A stretch of DNA of 64,000 bases from Pseudoalteromonas luteoviolacea DSM 6061 (GCF_001625655.1 NZ_AUYB01000102.1:147457-211456), one strand, 5' to 3'; counted from the stretch's first letter, positions 46,599 to 56,864 are shown. A program made the numbers and translations. The notes: generated by a model from the sequence alone, not told the origin.

Positions 46599-47497
46599 CA
46601 CACTCAACTCCCGACCTAAACCAACTACAACACTGGTTGTCTCTTATTTTGATTTCTCGTGGGGATTTGCCACAGAAGTTATTTACCGCTGCTCAACGAG
46701 ATGGCCTGACACTACAGCAATGTATTAAATCAACATCGCAACTAAGCGCACAGCGTAGAGTCGATATATACGCTGCTGGGTACGTAATGCGCTTGGTAGA
46801 GTGCCTCAAGAGTGAATTTTCACTGCTTTGTGCTTTCATGGGAGAAGACGTTTTTGAGGTTTTTGCAAAGGCTTATATCGTTACTTTGCCATCACGGTCT
46901 TTTACCCTACATACACTGGGAAAATCCTTCGTCAGCTTTTTGACAAATACTCGGCCACAAGGAGATTTTGATGAGCAACAAAACGCGATGTTTGATGTTC
47001 CGCTTGAGTTAGCTAGGTTCGAGCGGGCCAAAGCAGAAGTATTGCTGGCTGAAGGACTAGAAGGAGCCTCCAATACTGATATCGCAATCAATGAATTTGA
47101 ACTACTCGGTGGTGGCGCGACTTTAAGCCTAGTTGCGCCTCCTTGCTTACGCTTATTAGTGAGTGAATATGACCTTCTTCCGCTGGTCGAGCAACTCGAA
47201 AATGGTCAACCCCACTCATTACCCAAAAAAGGCACTCGCTATGTGGCATTAAGTCGACATAAATACCGCTTGATAACCCAACAATTGACTCAATGGCAGG
47301 CAGACCTATTAGTACATTGTGGTCAGGCTATCTCGTTTGAACAAGCCTTGACACAAAGTGCTCACAGACAAGGGGTAGATCCAGCAGTGCTTAGGGCTCA
47401 GTTGGCAATGTGGCTTCCAGCCGCTGCTGCTTGTGGCCTGCTCGTTGTGGAACGTTTAAAAAGCCCGACCGTAACGATGGCCAATGCTTCCAATTAA
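46595..47497 (+). CDS. DUF2063 MNIO partner protein
   Basis: A 300-residue protein with the DUF2063 (PF09836) N-terminal domain: [24 protein letters not shown], then [18 protein letters not shown] and [17 protein letters not shown]. Despite an old label of putative DNA-binding, such proteins act as partners that deliver substrate peptides to MNIO enzymes. The C-terminal half (about 150-290) is winged-helix-like and less conserved. It overlaps the MNIO gene by 4 nt (ATGA), the normal order for MNIO/partner pairs. It is the last gene of the operon; a hairpin follows. Confidence 0.88.
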   Translation: MTHSTPDLNQLQHWLSLILISRGDLPQKLFTAAQRDGLTLQQCIKSTSQLSAQRRVDIYAAGYVMRLVECLKSEFSLLCAFMGEDVFEVFAKAYIVTLPSRSFTLHTLGKSFVSFLTNTRPQGDFDEQQNAMFDVPLELARFERAKAEVLLAEGLEGASNTDIAINEFELLGGGATLSLVAPPCLRLLVSEYDLLPLVEQLENGQPHSLPKKGTRYVALSRHKYRLITQQLTQWQADLLVHCGQAISFEQALTQSAHRQGVDPAVLRAQLAMWLPAAAACGLLVVERLKSPTVTMANASN

Positions 47498-47588
47498 GTA
47501 GGAACACATTTAACACAGGATAATCGAATTAACATCAAAAGTGGGGATTTAGAATAAAAGCAAGATCCATTTGCTCGTAAGCAGGTTG

Positions 47589-47619
47589 CGTGGCCGCTGT
47601 TGGATAAAACAGGGCCACG
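47589..47619. terminator. Hairpin between the convergent MNIO operon and FG-GAP gene
   Basis: CGTGGCC / GGCCACG with an inner CTGTT / AACAG continuation gives a roughly 12-bp imperfect stem. It lies between two convergent stop codons; the T content beyond it is poor on both strands. Confidence 0.55.
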
Positions 47620-47629
47620 ATTTAACTAG

Positions 47630-50600
47630 TTAGTGTATCTGATACATTCCGTTAGATGTGGTCAATAACACATTCAGCTTTCCGTTGTCGTCTAGCCTCA
47701 CTTTTAACCCATCTTGATTAGACGTGCCTGGCAACTTAGGGCTACGGCTTATCTTATACCCTTTTGAGTCTGTGAACACAACATGAGCATATGGGTCTTC
47801 GTTCCGATAGCTATATCCAGCTTGAGTAACAAGTATCAACCCTTGATTATTGTCCTCGGTTGGTGACACCGCTAAATGAACGACATTTTCCGCCAATGCT
47901 TTATGGTGTACTTGCTCCAACTGCTCATTGTTTACCTCAAAGACATAGATCTCAGATTGCACGTCTGAATAATAGCTATCAGTATTGCTTAAGCACACAA
48001 TTTCAAGTGCAGCATCACTGTCATAATTGAAATATTCCACCTGATTACATATTTGCTCTATGGTACTTTTCTCTGATAACGCTCCATTAGCGAGTTGTAG
48101 CAAGCTCAGGTTGTTAGATGCAACAACCATAGACAGTGATCCGTTTAAGTGCGTAGTAAAATCACGCAGCGAGCTTGATACATTATAGCTTGCCACCATA
48201 GATTGATTATATGTATCGACGAGCTTGACAGAGTTGCTCGTGCCAAACAAAGCATCTTTCACATTGTCCCCATTGACGTCCGCTGCATCAACCGTGATCA
48301 ATTGTTCATTTGAATCAACGGGTAATTGATAAGTAATAGTATGCGTCGCCAGCTCCATTATACCAAGCCCCGTTGTATATATTTCATTATTCGGTACTAA
48401 GAGCTCTGTCAGTCCATCGTTATTAAAATCAGCTGTGGTTGACGCTTTGTGGCCACTCCAGTTACTTGAAATCACATCCGACAACGTTAAGTCGCCCTCT
48501 TTACTCATATGCGCAACACGGCTCCCATCGTAACCTGAATTAGTTCGGGGCAAAAAGAAGATAGCGCTTTCAGTGGTTTCATTTGTTTTAGCCCACCCAG
48601 CAGGCGCAAACATATCTAATTGCGGGGCGATTTGGTCGCTTCTCACTGTTACCCCCCCCGCATCGATGTCTGCTGTAACTAACATATCCGCGCCTGAGTG
48701 CGTTATCCCTGTGCCCCATAACAATTCTGGTTTTCCATCGTTGTCACTGTCACCTAGCTGTAAAGAACTTAAGCTATGATCGACCTTATTCGCCGTCCAT
48801 ATGTTTTCAAACGACTTATCGCTTTTAAAGTTGTAGGCATGTATATCACCCCATTGGCATTCACCTAAAATGAGTTCGTCATTCGCGTCATCATCAATGT
48901 TACCAGCGGTAATTGAGCAAAGATCATTTCCCTCTAACGTTGTTAATTGGGATTTATCAACTGCCGAATAAACAACAATCTCATTGTTGTAGCCTACAAT
49001 TTCTTCAATGCCATCACCGTTTAAATCAGCCGTTGTTAAAAGATGTTGACCGAAAGTGTTACCACTCAGCCATTGCTTTTCCCAAGACACCATGTCGTAA
49101 ACTAAACCTGTATTCACCACGAGTTCAAGGTTTGGGTCTTCATCAACATTTGCAATCACGATTGAATTTGCATCGCCTACATATGCTGTAAATAGCGAAT
49201 AATGAGGAGTATCCAAATTGTATACATTCAGCATATTATGAGAGTAATAAAAACTGTTATGATTGAGAATAACCGCCAATTCAGGTAATCCATCATTATC
49301 GATGTCTTTAAGGGCACCTGACAGGATATCGTCTTCAAAAGAAATGAGTTCTCGTGCTGGCGCGTTCAGTCCATCTATGATACTCAAGCCTTTTGTTGTC
49401 AGGACATAAATTTCTTTTTCAGCATCATTGTCGATATTAGCAGCAAAGAGCTGTTGGATGGTTCCTTCTGTCGGTAGCGAGTATGGATATAACCACTTTT
49501 GTTCCTGTTTACCATTTTCATTGGTTAGCAAGGTCACTCGATATTGATTGTCCGTTGTCAGGATTTCATTCTTTCGGTCGCCATCGAAATCGCCGATTAC
49601 AATGTTGCCCTCACGCTTCGGTACATCTATGCCCGAACGAGCAATTGGCAATGGCTTTGTTGTATTTACCGTGACTGAAACAGACGACTCTTCAGGGTTT
49701 TGTTCATTTCCTGTTGCAAAATTAAAAAAGTACTCTTGTGATGAAAACAGTGTTTCTGCAGGTGCAGTCCATGTGACTTTGCCATCTTCACCAACAACTG
49801 CACCAGATGGTCCAGACAATAAAGTCCCCAGCTTTGGTGAATGAGTTTTATCTGGATCAATGGTGGTTACGGTAAACTCAATGCGCTGATTTGGAGAGAT
49901 TGAATCTGGCAACTCAGTCACCTCAATATAGCTCGGCGCATCTGCCAGCTCGATTGCGATCCTGTTACTCAAAACCGTGTTTGCGCTATCTGAGACTCTC
50001 ATTGCCACTTCTAATGTGTCACCATAAACTGCTATTCCCGCTGGCAATGTATTGGTGATTTGGTCCGCAACTAATTCATCATTTAAGTACCATGCAAAGC
50101 TGACCTGTAATTCTTCAGCTGGCGTATCCATATCGTAATAATCACCTGTTTCAACCGTAATAGGCGTGGTGGTATCCGGCATTTGATCATAGTAATAAGG
50201 ACTATATACAATCGGCGGTAAGGACATAAGATCGATAGCAACAGGGTTAATATTTACTACCTGCCCTGCCATAAACTTGTGCATGTTAGAAATATATGCA
50301 CCAAGGTCATATTGACCATCTAAGTCAGAATCGACGTAATAAGCTGTCTGATCACTTGAGAATTCAATGGTTGCACTGTTTTCGAGGCCTGAAAACTTAA
50401 TTTCTCCATCATAAAATTGAGGGCTGTCTCCGCGCAATCCCGATGTACTTACATAAATAGCCCCAGCATCCCCAATTTTAATGGCGCCAGCCACGGTTGA
50501 GCTGGAATAACCCAACTCTTCAAATTTCAGTTGAGACAGGACCTGACTGCCACTTTGGTCTTCAATCAACAAGTTTTGATTGACTGAGACTGTGCCAGAT

Positions 50601-50938
50601 TCTGCAATCATTCTTATACTGCCAGTCAGTTTTTCAGAGCTTTCGTTGTATGATATTTCAAAATCATCAACATACACCCCCATCTGCACTTTACCAGCAT
50701 CACCTTGAGATACTTTAACGGTAATGGTCCCTGACACTTCATGGCCGCTGTAGTAAACACAATTGGTAAACTTCGCAATTGCTACCCCTTCCCCTGACTC
50801 ATTAACTTGGCCAGAATATGTGGCTGTCCCGTTTACAAAGCAGACATGTTTACCATCGATTTTACCATCTTTGTCTACATAGTTTTCTATTTCAGGAAGC
50901 TCAAAAGTAGTTAATGAACTTGCAGAGTCATCGAACAT
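47630..50938 (-). CDS. FG-GAP/VCBS-repeat surface protein, separated from its lipoprotein signal by a frameshift
   Basis: A frame of 1102 codons as read from ATG 50938, which is not its natural start: the same frame is open upstream to about 51090 and continues a lipoprotein whose first 43 codons lie in another frame (51067-51198). Early parts are beta-rich. An Ig-like domain at about 335-430 (PNQRIEFTVTTIDPD) precedes a propeller of FG-GAP/VCBS repeats from about 440 on (GDFDGDRKNEI, KDIDNDGLPEL, ADLNGDGIEEI, GDSDNDGKPELLWG, ADFNNDGLTELL, ADVNGDNVKDAL), an integrin-like fold that binds calcium. Function unknown; probably cell-surface. If the frameshift is real, the reading frame would lack an export signal. 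Confidence 0.82.
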   Translation of the reverse strand: MFDDSASSLTTFELPEIENYVDKDGKIDGKHVCFVNGTATYSGQVNESGEGVAIAKFTNCVYYSGHEVSGTITVKVSQGDAGKVQMGVYVDDFEISYNESSEKLTGSIRMIAESGTVSVNQNLLIEDQSGSQVLSQLKFEELGYSSSTVAGAIKIGDAGAIYVSTSGLRGDSPQFYDGEIKFSGLENSATIEFSSDQTAYYVDSDLDGQYDLGAYISNMHKFMAGQVVNINPVAIDLMSLPPIVYSPYYYDQMPDTTTPITVETGDYYDMDTPAEELQVSFAWYLNDELVADQITNTLPAGIAVYGDTLEVAMRVSDSANTVLSNRIAIELADAPSYIEVTELPDSISPNQRIEFTVTTIDPDKTHSPKLGTLLSGPSGAVVGEDGKVTWTAPAETLFSSQEYFFNFATGNEQNPEESSVSVTVNTTKPLPIARSGIDVPKREGNIVIGDFDGDRKNEILTTDNQYRVTLLTNENGKQEQKWLYPYSLPTEGTIQQLFAANIDNDAEKEIYVLTTKGLSIIDGLNAPARELISFEDDILSGALKDIDNDGLPELAVILNHNSFYYSHNMLNVYNLDTPHYSLFTAYVGDANSIVIANVDEDPNLELVVNTGLVYDMVSWEKQWLSGNTFGQHLLTTADLNGDGIEEIVGYNNEIVVYSAVDKSQLTTLEGNDLCSITAGNIDDDANDELILGECQWGDIHAYNFKSDKSFENIWTANKVDHSLSSLQLGDSDNDGKPELLWGTGITHSGADMLVTADIDAGGVTVRSDQIAPQLDMFAPAGWAKTNETTESAIFFLPRTNSGYDGSRVAHMSKEGDLTLSDVISSNWSGHKASTTADFNNDGLTELLVPNNEIYTTGLGIMELATHTITYQLPVDSNEQLITVDAADVNGDNVKDALFGTSNSVKLVDTYNQSMVASYNVSSSLRDFTTHLNGSLSMVVASNNLSLLQLANGALSEKSTIEQICNQVEYFNYDSDAALEIVCLSNTDSYYSDVQSEIYVFEVNNEQLEQVHHKALAENVVHLAVSPTEDNNQGLILVTQAGYSYRNEDPYAHVVFTDSKGYKISRSPKLPGTSNQDGLKVRLDDNGKLNVLLTTSNGMYQIH

Positions 50939-51066
50939 ATGAGCAAATGCTTTTTGTACTAACGCCGGTTCAATTTGGGCTTGGATATCTGAGCCCGAAT
51001 AGCGACTTATTACAAGTTGATTTGCCGCACTTTCTAATTCTGAGAAGGTTTTACTTTGCGCAGTAC

Positions 51067-51198
51067 TCAGTGTTTCAGATGCTTGGTTTTAATGTTTTGT
51101 TGTTCAGATGGGTTATTGTCCGAGCCTGAAGAGCCCCCACAACCCGTTAGCACCAAAGTTAAAGCCAAGGCAATAGAGGAGTGTTTAAAGTTTTTCAT
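51067..51198 (-). pseudogene. 5' fragment of the FG-GAP lipoprotein gene, frameshifted
   Basis: ATG 51198 starts a 43-codon frame with a perfect lipoprotein signal (KHSSIALALTLVLTGCGGSS) ending in TGA at 51067. Within an A4 run (minus strand, 51087-51090) adding one A would restore the frame and join it to the 1102-codon body, giving NIKNQASETLSTAQ at the junction. So this is one gene with a single-base loss in a short homopolymer: a real mutation, a slippage site, or a sequencing error. Confidence 0.75.
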
Positions 51199-51895
51199 AT
51201 TGGAAAAGTCCATTTTAGTAAAAAATTCGTTGTGCCGACAGAATTGTACCTATTTTGTTGATTATATTCAAAGCCACTTTTTAAATGCCTCCCTTACGAC
51301 AAAACTACATTGCACTTTCAATAATCCCAGCATGTCCTGACTGAGCACGAACGCACAATCAAGTGCTTGCAGCTTAGCTATTACGACACCGAAACAGCAC
51401 CAAAGGTTATCTGCCAAATACATAGCAAAGTACAATACATACTGTACGTATGTCATTGAAAAAAATTGGCGGCTCTTTTTCATTTTGGTAACGGCTAAAC
51501 AAAAGATAGGATGAAGCTGAGCAAACACATATCTTACAACATCCGTATACATATTAAAGTTCGTACTTTACGCGGTCACAGTCGCTGTATATGTATGATC
51601 AAACAACACCTTGGTCCATTTTAAACACAGCACACTTAACAAGCTTCCAGCTTACATTTTGGTAGCTCCCTAAAGCTCCGCTTCAGCTCGCTTTGTCCGC
51701 AGCCACAGTATAAATTGGCAACGATAATTGATAGTGGAATATATCAGGCTACACTTAAAAGAACAGTAAAGGCTTGAAAATACTACGCTAAGGCGCCTAG
51801 TTTTTCAGGTAGCCACTTTAGAGCATGTTTTGGTTGCTGATTGTAAATGACTTGCAGTAACAAACTCGTATCGATTCGATGACTAAGGAAGTCAA
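51199..51895. other. Gap without supported gene
   Basis: A 94-codon minus-strand frame (51268-51552) has hydrophobic stretches but no ribosome site or recognisable domain, so it is not called. No repeats or terminators were noticed. Confidence 0.4.
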
Positions 51896-52312
51896 ATGAC
51901 AAGAGAAAATCCCAATCAGGACCGCCATGCTCACGTTAAGCAATTACTTAGTAAAATGGACCCAGAAGTCGCCGCTAGCTTCAATTACAAACAACGCAAA
52001 GCCCTGCAAAAAGTCATCAGTACTCGAGATTGGAATAGCCACAAAATAGATTTTCGGCCAACACTTGCACTCCCTTTCTTACCTTGGAGTTTTTATTTTG
52101 TATTTCTGGGCGGGGTGAACAGACGTAACTTAAGTTCTTCGGAACGATTCACCGCAGCGCTTGCTTTTATAACAGCCTTACTAATCGTTGGATTTATCGC
52201 GCTCGGGGTTGTTTTAGTTATCATTTACTTACTTAAATCCTGGTTAGGCATTGATATTTTCCCAGACGAGTCGCTCGGAATTTGGGATCAATTTAAAGAC
52301 TTGTTTAAGTAG
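51896..52312 (+). CDS. Small two-helix membrane protein of unknown function
   Basis: A 138-residue protein. A soluble helical N-terminal half (residues 1-60, LSKMDPEVAASFNYKQRKALQKVIS) is followed by two hydrophobic segments at about 58-75 and 88-115 and a short acidic tail. AAGGAAG lies just before ATG 51896. No family recognised. It is transcribed alone. Confidence 0.75.
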   Translation: MTRENPNQDRHAHVKQLLSKMDPEVAASFNYKQRKALQKVISTRDWNSHKIDFRPTLALPFLPWSFYFVFLGGVNRRNLSSSERFTAALAFITALLIVGFIALGVVLVIIYLLKSWLGIDIFPDESLGIWDQFKDLFK

Positions 52313-52795
52313 CTTAGGGCTATTTATGAGCACATAATAGTTGGGAAGATTCATGTAAGTTGCAACTACTCTTTGGCATGAAAGGTAACCTTACAAACAG
52401 GGATACAAACAATCCAACTGTGCGCACCTCCTTCCGTAGTTTTCAAATTTTATTGTCATTTAAGTAACTGGTATTACTTTAAATGTTTGCTGTATACGCT
52501 TATCTCACAGATATATCAAAGATACCCAAGCTAAACAGATACTTGAAAACAACTTTCAGAATAACGATTGGACCATATTAAAGAATCATTCAATGTCATA
52601 CTGGGTTTGAACTTAACGAAGAAAACTAGCGCTTATTTGCCACTTATTCTTGGAATCAAAACCTCCTCATCTCAATATTTTATGTATTTATTAATTTTAT
52701 TTGCCTAGTAATAAAAACTATACTTTCACATAATTTATGAAGAAAAAACAAGATGTTAAAATAACCCCGATATCCAATAAAATAGAAATCAACAT
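52313..52795. other. Gap without supported gene
   Basis: No coding frame, terminator or repeat could be supported. The last 120 nt are very AT-rich and probably contain the promoter of the following surface protein. Confidence 0.4.
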
Positions 52796-55375
52796 ATGAA
52801 AGAAATGAAAACTAAATCCGTTGCAAAATGGGTCGCTGTGGTACTCGGTGTTTCTTGCTCGGTAGCTCAATCTCAAGAACTGATCTTGAATGGCGATTTT
52901 AGTGCGCAAGGCCTCAATGAATCTGAAACAAGCGTAACCGCCGACCATTGGCTTTTTTCTAACTCTGGTCAAGCAGGTATTCTAAACCCCTCGGTTCACC
53001 ATTATTCAAATGAGTCTGAGATCAATAATATTGGATTTGCTGGGCCTAGCTCCCTGATAATGCAAGATTTAGGAGCCCCATTAGACTTAAACTCAACTTA
53101 TAGAGTACGTGTAAAGCTGGGCTGGCGAGAAAATGCGGATGCTTTCAACTACAAAATAGGCCTTCGCGTTGATAATCAGACGATTGATATCACGCCAAAT
53201 ACCCCTCTACTCAAAGGTGCGTTTACTCAATTAGACATAGAGTTTAAGCCCGACGCTTCCTCGCATCAGTTCCTAGCTGATATGAACTCCAACCTTGTTC
53301 TAACATTAGAAAATAATGATACGCAAGTCAGCTTTATCGATTTTGATGACGTATCGGTCACTGTATCAGCTAAACAGGTAGACTCAGATCAAGATGGTAT
53401 GCTCGATAGTTGGGAGCTTAGTCACGGTTTAAACCCAATGGATCCTTCAGACTCTTCTACAGATCTTGATAATGACAAAGTTTCAAACTTTGATGAATTT
53501 ATGGCTGGTACAGATCCAACCGATGCAACAAGCTTTCCTCATATATTTCAGCATCAATTTACTGGCAATATAGAAGTAGAGAGTGCGATTAGGCTAGTGC
53601 CCAAAAATACAGCACCGCTTGTATGTAATACGGATCACGAAGGCTCAATGTATTATAACAGCGTTGAGCGACTGGTGTTTATCTGTGATGGTAGTATTTG
53701 GAATGAATTTAGGGGTCTGCCCGGTGAAACTGGTGCAACTGGCCCGCAAGGTATTCAAGGACCTCAGGGTGTTCAGGGGATCCCAGGAGAAAGAGGCCTA
53801 GAGGGCCCGAAGGGAGACATCGGACTGACTGGGCCTCAAGGAATACAAGGTATTCAGGGTATACCTGGCACTTCTCACTGGCAAGATAGCGCATCAGTGG
53901 TGTCTACAAGTGTTAAAGTTGGGGTGGGTACTGTGACGCCAAGTGCCGCTCTCGAGGTCATTGGCAATGCCATCGCAAACGATCCCATTGAGTCAAATCA
54001 CCTAGTAACAAAATCATACTCTGATTCTCAATACGTAGAATTACAACAGAAGTATAACCACCTACTTGCTATGGTGGACACGCTAAACAAAGATGTTTAT
54101 CCCAGTGATGGCCAAAGCTGTGCGGATGTGTTGGCAAACCAACCAAATGCGCAAAGCGGTTTGTACCAAATTGATACTGATGGTCCGGGTGGTGAAGTTG
54201 CCGTTGAGTATTTTTGTGATATGAAAAATATTGATGCTTCAAGACCCACCATAACGGGCGATACTACCGGTCACAATAACAATATCGCACTTGTATACAC
54301 TAATGGATTGCAGCTTCACAGTTACACAGCCAGTGGAACAGTAAACCTGTTTAGTCCAGCAGGCGCTTTTGATGGTCACCTTTACTACACAGATCCAAAT
54401 GCAAAAGTGAACCCAGATGCTGGTAATATTGTGACTAATGGTATTTGGTTAGCGCCGACAAACAGCAATGAATGGTTACAAGTTAACTTTGATAACAAAG
54501 CGGTAGTGACTGGATTTAAAACTCAAGTATCTACGAAGCATGCTGAGTTTTCTCCAAGAACACCTAAAGATGTCATCTTTCAAGTCTCTGACGATGGTAT
54601 CAACTTTGTAGATCATGAACACATCGTTATGGAACAAGGTACTGCACAAGTAACCTTAAATCGTGCAGCATTTGGCAAACATTTTAGAATACATGTTGTA
54701 AATACGCATGGCTCAAGTGACTATGTTCAAATTGACGAGATGGAATATTATGGCTTTTTTGTCCAACCAGATCCGGTCACACCGATAGAGGCACAAGGGT
54801 CAAGTTGTCAAACAATCCATACTGAGAACCCACAGGCTGGCTCAGGTTTTTACCAAATAGACCCTGATGGAAATGGTGATATTGCTCCTTTTACCACATA
54901 TTGTGATATGGAGTTAAAAGGTGGTGGTTGGACTCTGGTTGGGATACGCTATGTACCGAATAAGCCATACGATCATATCAATAATTTTGATGTACTGTTC
55001 ACTGAAGTAAACAACATCACTTCATTTGATGATAATTACCATCTACCAGATACACATTGGCAATATCTAAAGGCTAACAGTCAAGAGTTAATGATGAATA
55101 TGCGAGATGTAGGTGTATATGCTATTGCCGACATCGCTAAATTACAAAGTGCCAATTGTATTCCTTTAGTTGATACGCTCGGACGTGTACCAAATCAAAC
55201 AGGTGAAAATCAATTCAGACTTTTTTGGCATGAAGGTTCTGGCTGTTCAGGGGAAGGTTTAGACTATTCAATGTTAAACTATCACAATATTTACACCCAT
55301 GTAAAAAGCATCTACAAAGATACAAATGTAGCGACGCTCGCCGTGGAGCAAACTAACTATATTTACGTGAGGTAA
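52796..55375 (+). CDS. Ficolin-like modular surface protein: collagen-like, discoidin and fibrinogen-like domains
   Basis: An 859-residue exported protein (signal to about residue 26, ending SVAQS). Domains in order: a jelly-roll carbohydrate-binding-like module (27-190, LILNGDFSAQGLN); a calcium-loop stretch (195-245, DSDQDGMLDSWELSHG); a collagen-like run of Gly-X-Y triplets (308-359, GLPGETGATGPQGIQG); an anchor with a fibrinogen-type half module (441-475, CADVLANQPNAQSGLYQID); a discoidin (F5/8 type C) domain (500-653, ending IDEMEYYGF); and a fibrinogen-related domain (670-859: SCQTIHTENPQAGSGFYQID, CDMELKGGGWTLVGI, GSGCSGEGLDY). Collagen plus fibrinogen is the layout of animal ficolins. 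Start at 52796 or 52805. Probably an adhesin or lectin. Confidence 0.85.
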   Translation: MKEMKTKSVAKWVAVVLGVSCSVAQSQELILNGDFSAQGLNESETSVTADHWLFSNSGQAGILNPSVHHYSNESEINNIGFAGPSSLIMQDLGAPLDLNSTYRVRVKLGWRENADAFNYKIGLRVDNQTIDITPNTPLLKGAFTQLDIEFKPDASSHQFLADMNSNLVLTLENNDTQVSFIDFDDVSVTVSAKQVDSDQDGMLDSWELSHGLNPMDPSDSSTDLDNDKVSNFDEFMAGTDPTDATSFPHIFQHQFTGNIEVESAIRLVPKNTAPLVCNTDHEGSMYYNSVERLVFICDGSIWNEFRGLPGETGATGPQGIQGPQGVQGIPGERGLEGPKGDIGLTGPQGIQGIQGIPGTSHWQDSASVVSTSVKVGVGTVTPSAALEVIGNAIANDPIESNHLVTKSYSDSQYVELQQKYNHLLAMVDTLNKDVYPSDGQSCADVLANQPNAQSGLYQIDTDGPGGEVAVEYFCDMKNIDASRPTITGDTTGHNNNIALVYTNGLQLHSYTASGTVNLFSPAGAFDGHLYYTDPNAKVNPDAGNIVTNGIWLAPTNSNEWLQVNFDNKAVVTGFKTQVSTKHAEFSPRTPKDVIFQVSDDGINFVDHEHIVMEQGTAQVTLNRAAFGKHFRIHVVNTHGSSDYVQIDEMEYYGFFVQPDPVTPIEAQGSSCQTIHTENPQAGSGFYQIDPDGNGDIAPFTTYCDMELKGGGWTLVGIRYVPNKPYDHINNFDVLFTEVNNITSFDDNYHLPDTHWQYLKANSQELMMNMRDVGVYAIADIAKLQSANCIPLVDTLGRVPNQTGENQFRLFWHEGSGCSGEGLDYSMLNYHNIYTHVKSIYKDTNVATLAVEQTNYIYVR

Positions 55376-55383
55376 CATAATCC

Positions 55384-55416
55384 AGAGCACAGGTTGAACG
55401 ATTCACCCTGTGCTCT
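55384..55416 (+). terminator. Hairpin after the ficolin-like gene
   Basis: A perfect 10-bp stem AGAGCACAGG / CCTGTGCTCT with a 13-nt loop, 8 nt after the stop codon. There is no T-tract. The rest of the interval to 55720 holds no gene. Confidence 0.6.
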
Positions 55417-55720
55417 GTGCTGGCAGCTTATCATTTACTTCTGGCCAAGTAGAACCACCGAAACAAACCTTCAAATTTTATCTAATAAAATCAATTAATT
55501 ATAAAATTAACTTTCTCTTCTCGTACCTATGAAAGGCAGTAAACTAGCAAGTAGTTCAATAGACTCTCTGTGAACCTTTTTATGCGAGATTAATTATTAT
55601 TTGATTTTGCTGTATGTTGATAAAGCCCTGGGAGTAAATCAAGGGATTAAATTACTTTGCTAAACACCAACCTCGGTGCACTTTGCATAGGTTAAATCGG
55701 TCATTTACAGGAATTAAATA

Positions 55721-56581
55721 ATGATAAAATCTCTCTCTACAATCGCTATTGCCACAACCACCATACTAACGTCTTCAATTGTTTCTGCTGGTGATATAAC
55801 AGTTATCACATATGACGAGGTATTAGATGGTGTGGACAATAAAACGCACTCGTTGTCTATAAATGTAACTTTATCGGGCGACGTGATTGCCGGCTTAGAA
55901 CAAGGTACTGACTCTATACTCACTGGTAAACGTGAAGAAACACAAAACGTGTTTGAAGGCGCTGGCTCACAATCTCGCTACAACTTTGTTTATCGTGACA
56001 ACACATTAGGAGAAAAGTGGTTCGTTGGCGCTGAAAATATGCAAGGGCTTGTATCTGGCACTTGGTATGGAGCAAATGGTGACAAAGGTGACTTTACAGC
56101 TAACTTTAGTTGTCCATCGCAGTTTCCAAGCTTTTGCAGCACTTTGAATATGACGGCTGATCCGATATTTTCTGGCACAGGTCTAAATTACTCTAGAGCT
56201 ATCAATGAGTCGTTTTTACAAGATACTGATGACCCTAATAAGGGGCTATATGTGCAATCTGATGATGGCGGATTGCCATTTCCGATGGGGTTCAACATAG
56301 AGTTTACCAAATCATTTACCCTACAATCCTTTAAGTTAGGTACCTACAACAACGGCCAAGGGACACGTGCCACAAACTTTACTTTTGAAGTTTGGGAAAA
56401 CAATGACTGGGTCAACAAAGGCTCCTTTGATTTTAACTCGCTCCCTTCACAGCAATGGATCAGACAAGAATTTACTTTATCAGCCCCCGTAACTACATCA
56501 AAAATTAGAATTGCGGCTACCGGTACTCAAGACTTTAACAATGGCGGACGCGTTTTGATGTGGGGACTGTCTTTCCATTAA
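55721..56581 (+). CDS. Secreted protein of unknown function
   Basis: A 286-residue exported protein with a signal peptide (SLSTIAIATTTILTSSIVSA). The mature part is beta-rich, with CPSQFPSFC as a possible disulfide loop and a C-terminal part (about 195-286) that resembles a PEP-CTERM-like jelly-roll module (FTKSFTLQSFKLGTYNNGQG). No sorting signal is seen at the end. The ribosome site is AGGAATTAA. It lies 345 nt after the ficolin-like gene and is probably transcribed alone. Confidence 0.75.
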   Translation: MIKSLSTIAIATTTILTSSIVSAGDITVITYDEVLDGVDNKTHSLSINVTLSGDVIAGLEQGTDSILTGKREETQNVFEGAGSQSRYNFVYRDNTLGEKWFVGAENMQGLVSGTWYGANGDKGDFTANFSCPSQFPSFCSTLNMTADPIFSGTGLNYSRAINESFLQDTDDPNKGLYVQSDDGGLPFPMGFNIEFTKSFTLQSFKLGTYNNGQGTRATNFTFEVWENNDWVNKGSFDFNSLPSQQWIRQEFTLSAPVTTSKIRIAATGTQDFNNGGRVLMWGLSFH

Positions 56582-56818
56582 ACAGTTAGCGTCGACTCTG
56601 TAAGTATGGCAGTGAATAAAACTTGTTTAACTCACTGTCATCACTTTGCTGGCGAGCACGCTTGCCTGACTCGATTTAATTGTAAGTGTATATAACACTT
56701 AACTGATTTTGGGATTAACCATAGAGATTAGACGCAATAAAAAGTAAATTGCCCTTCACGAACTAGAGCCATATCAAAACACCAAAACTTCAACCATTAT
56801 TAGATAATTATTAGAAAA

Positions 56819-56844
56819 AAAGGAAGCTGTGCATCGCTTCCTTT
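56819..56844 (-). terminator. Rho-independent terminator of the DUF4386 gene
   Basis: A 9-bp stem AAAGGAAGC / GCTTCCTTT with an 8-nt loop. On the minus strand it ends in a run of T, about 20 nt past the stop at 56865. Confidence 0.85.
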
Positions 56845-56864
56845 ATCGTTTTGTATTCACATGA

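Noticed and set aside
51268..51552. 94-codon minus-strand frame
   Set aside because: Open, but with no ribosome site or recognisable domain, and irregular composition rich in Cys, Phe and Met unlike its neighbours.
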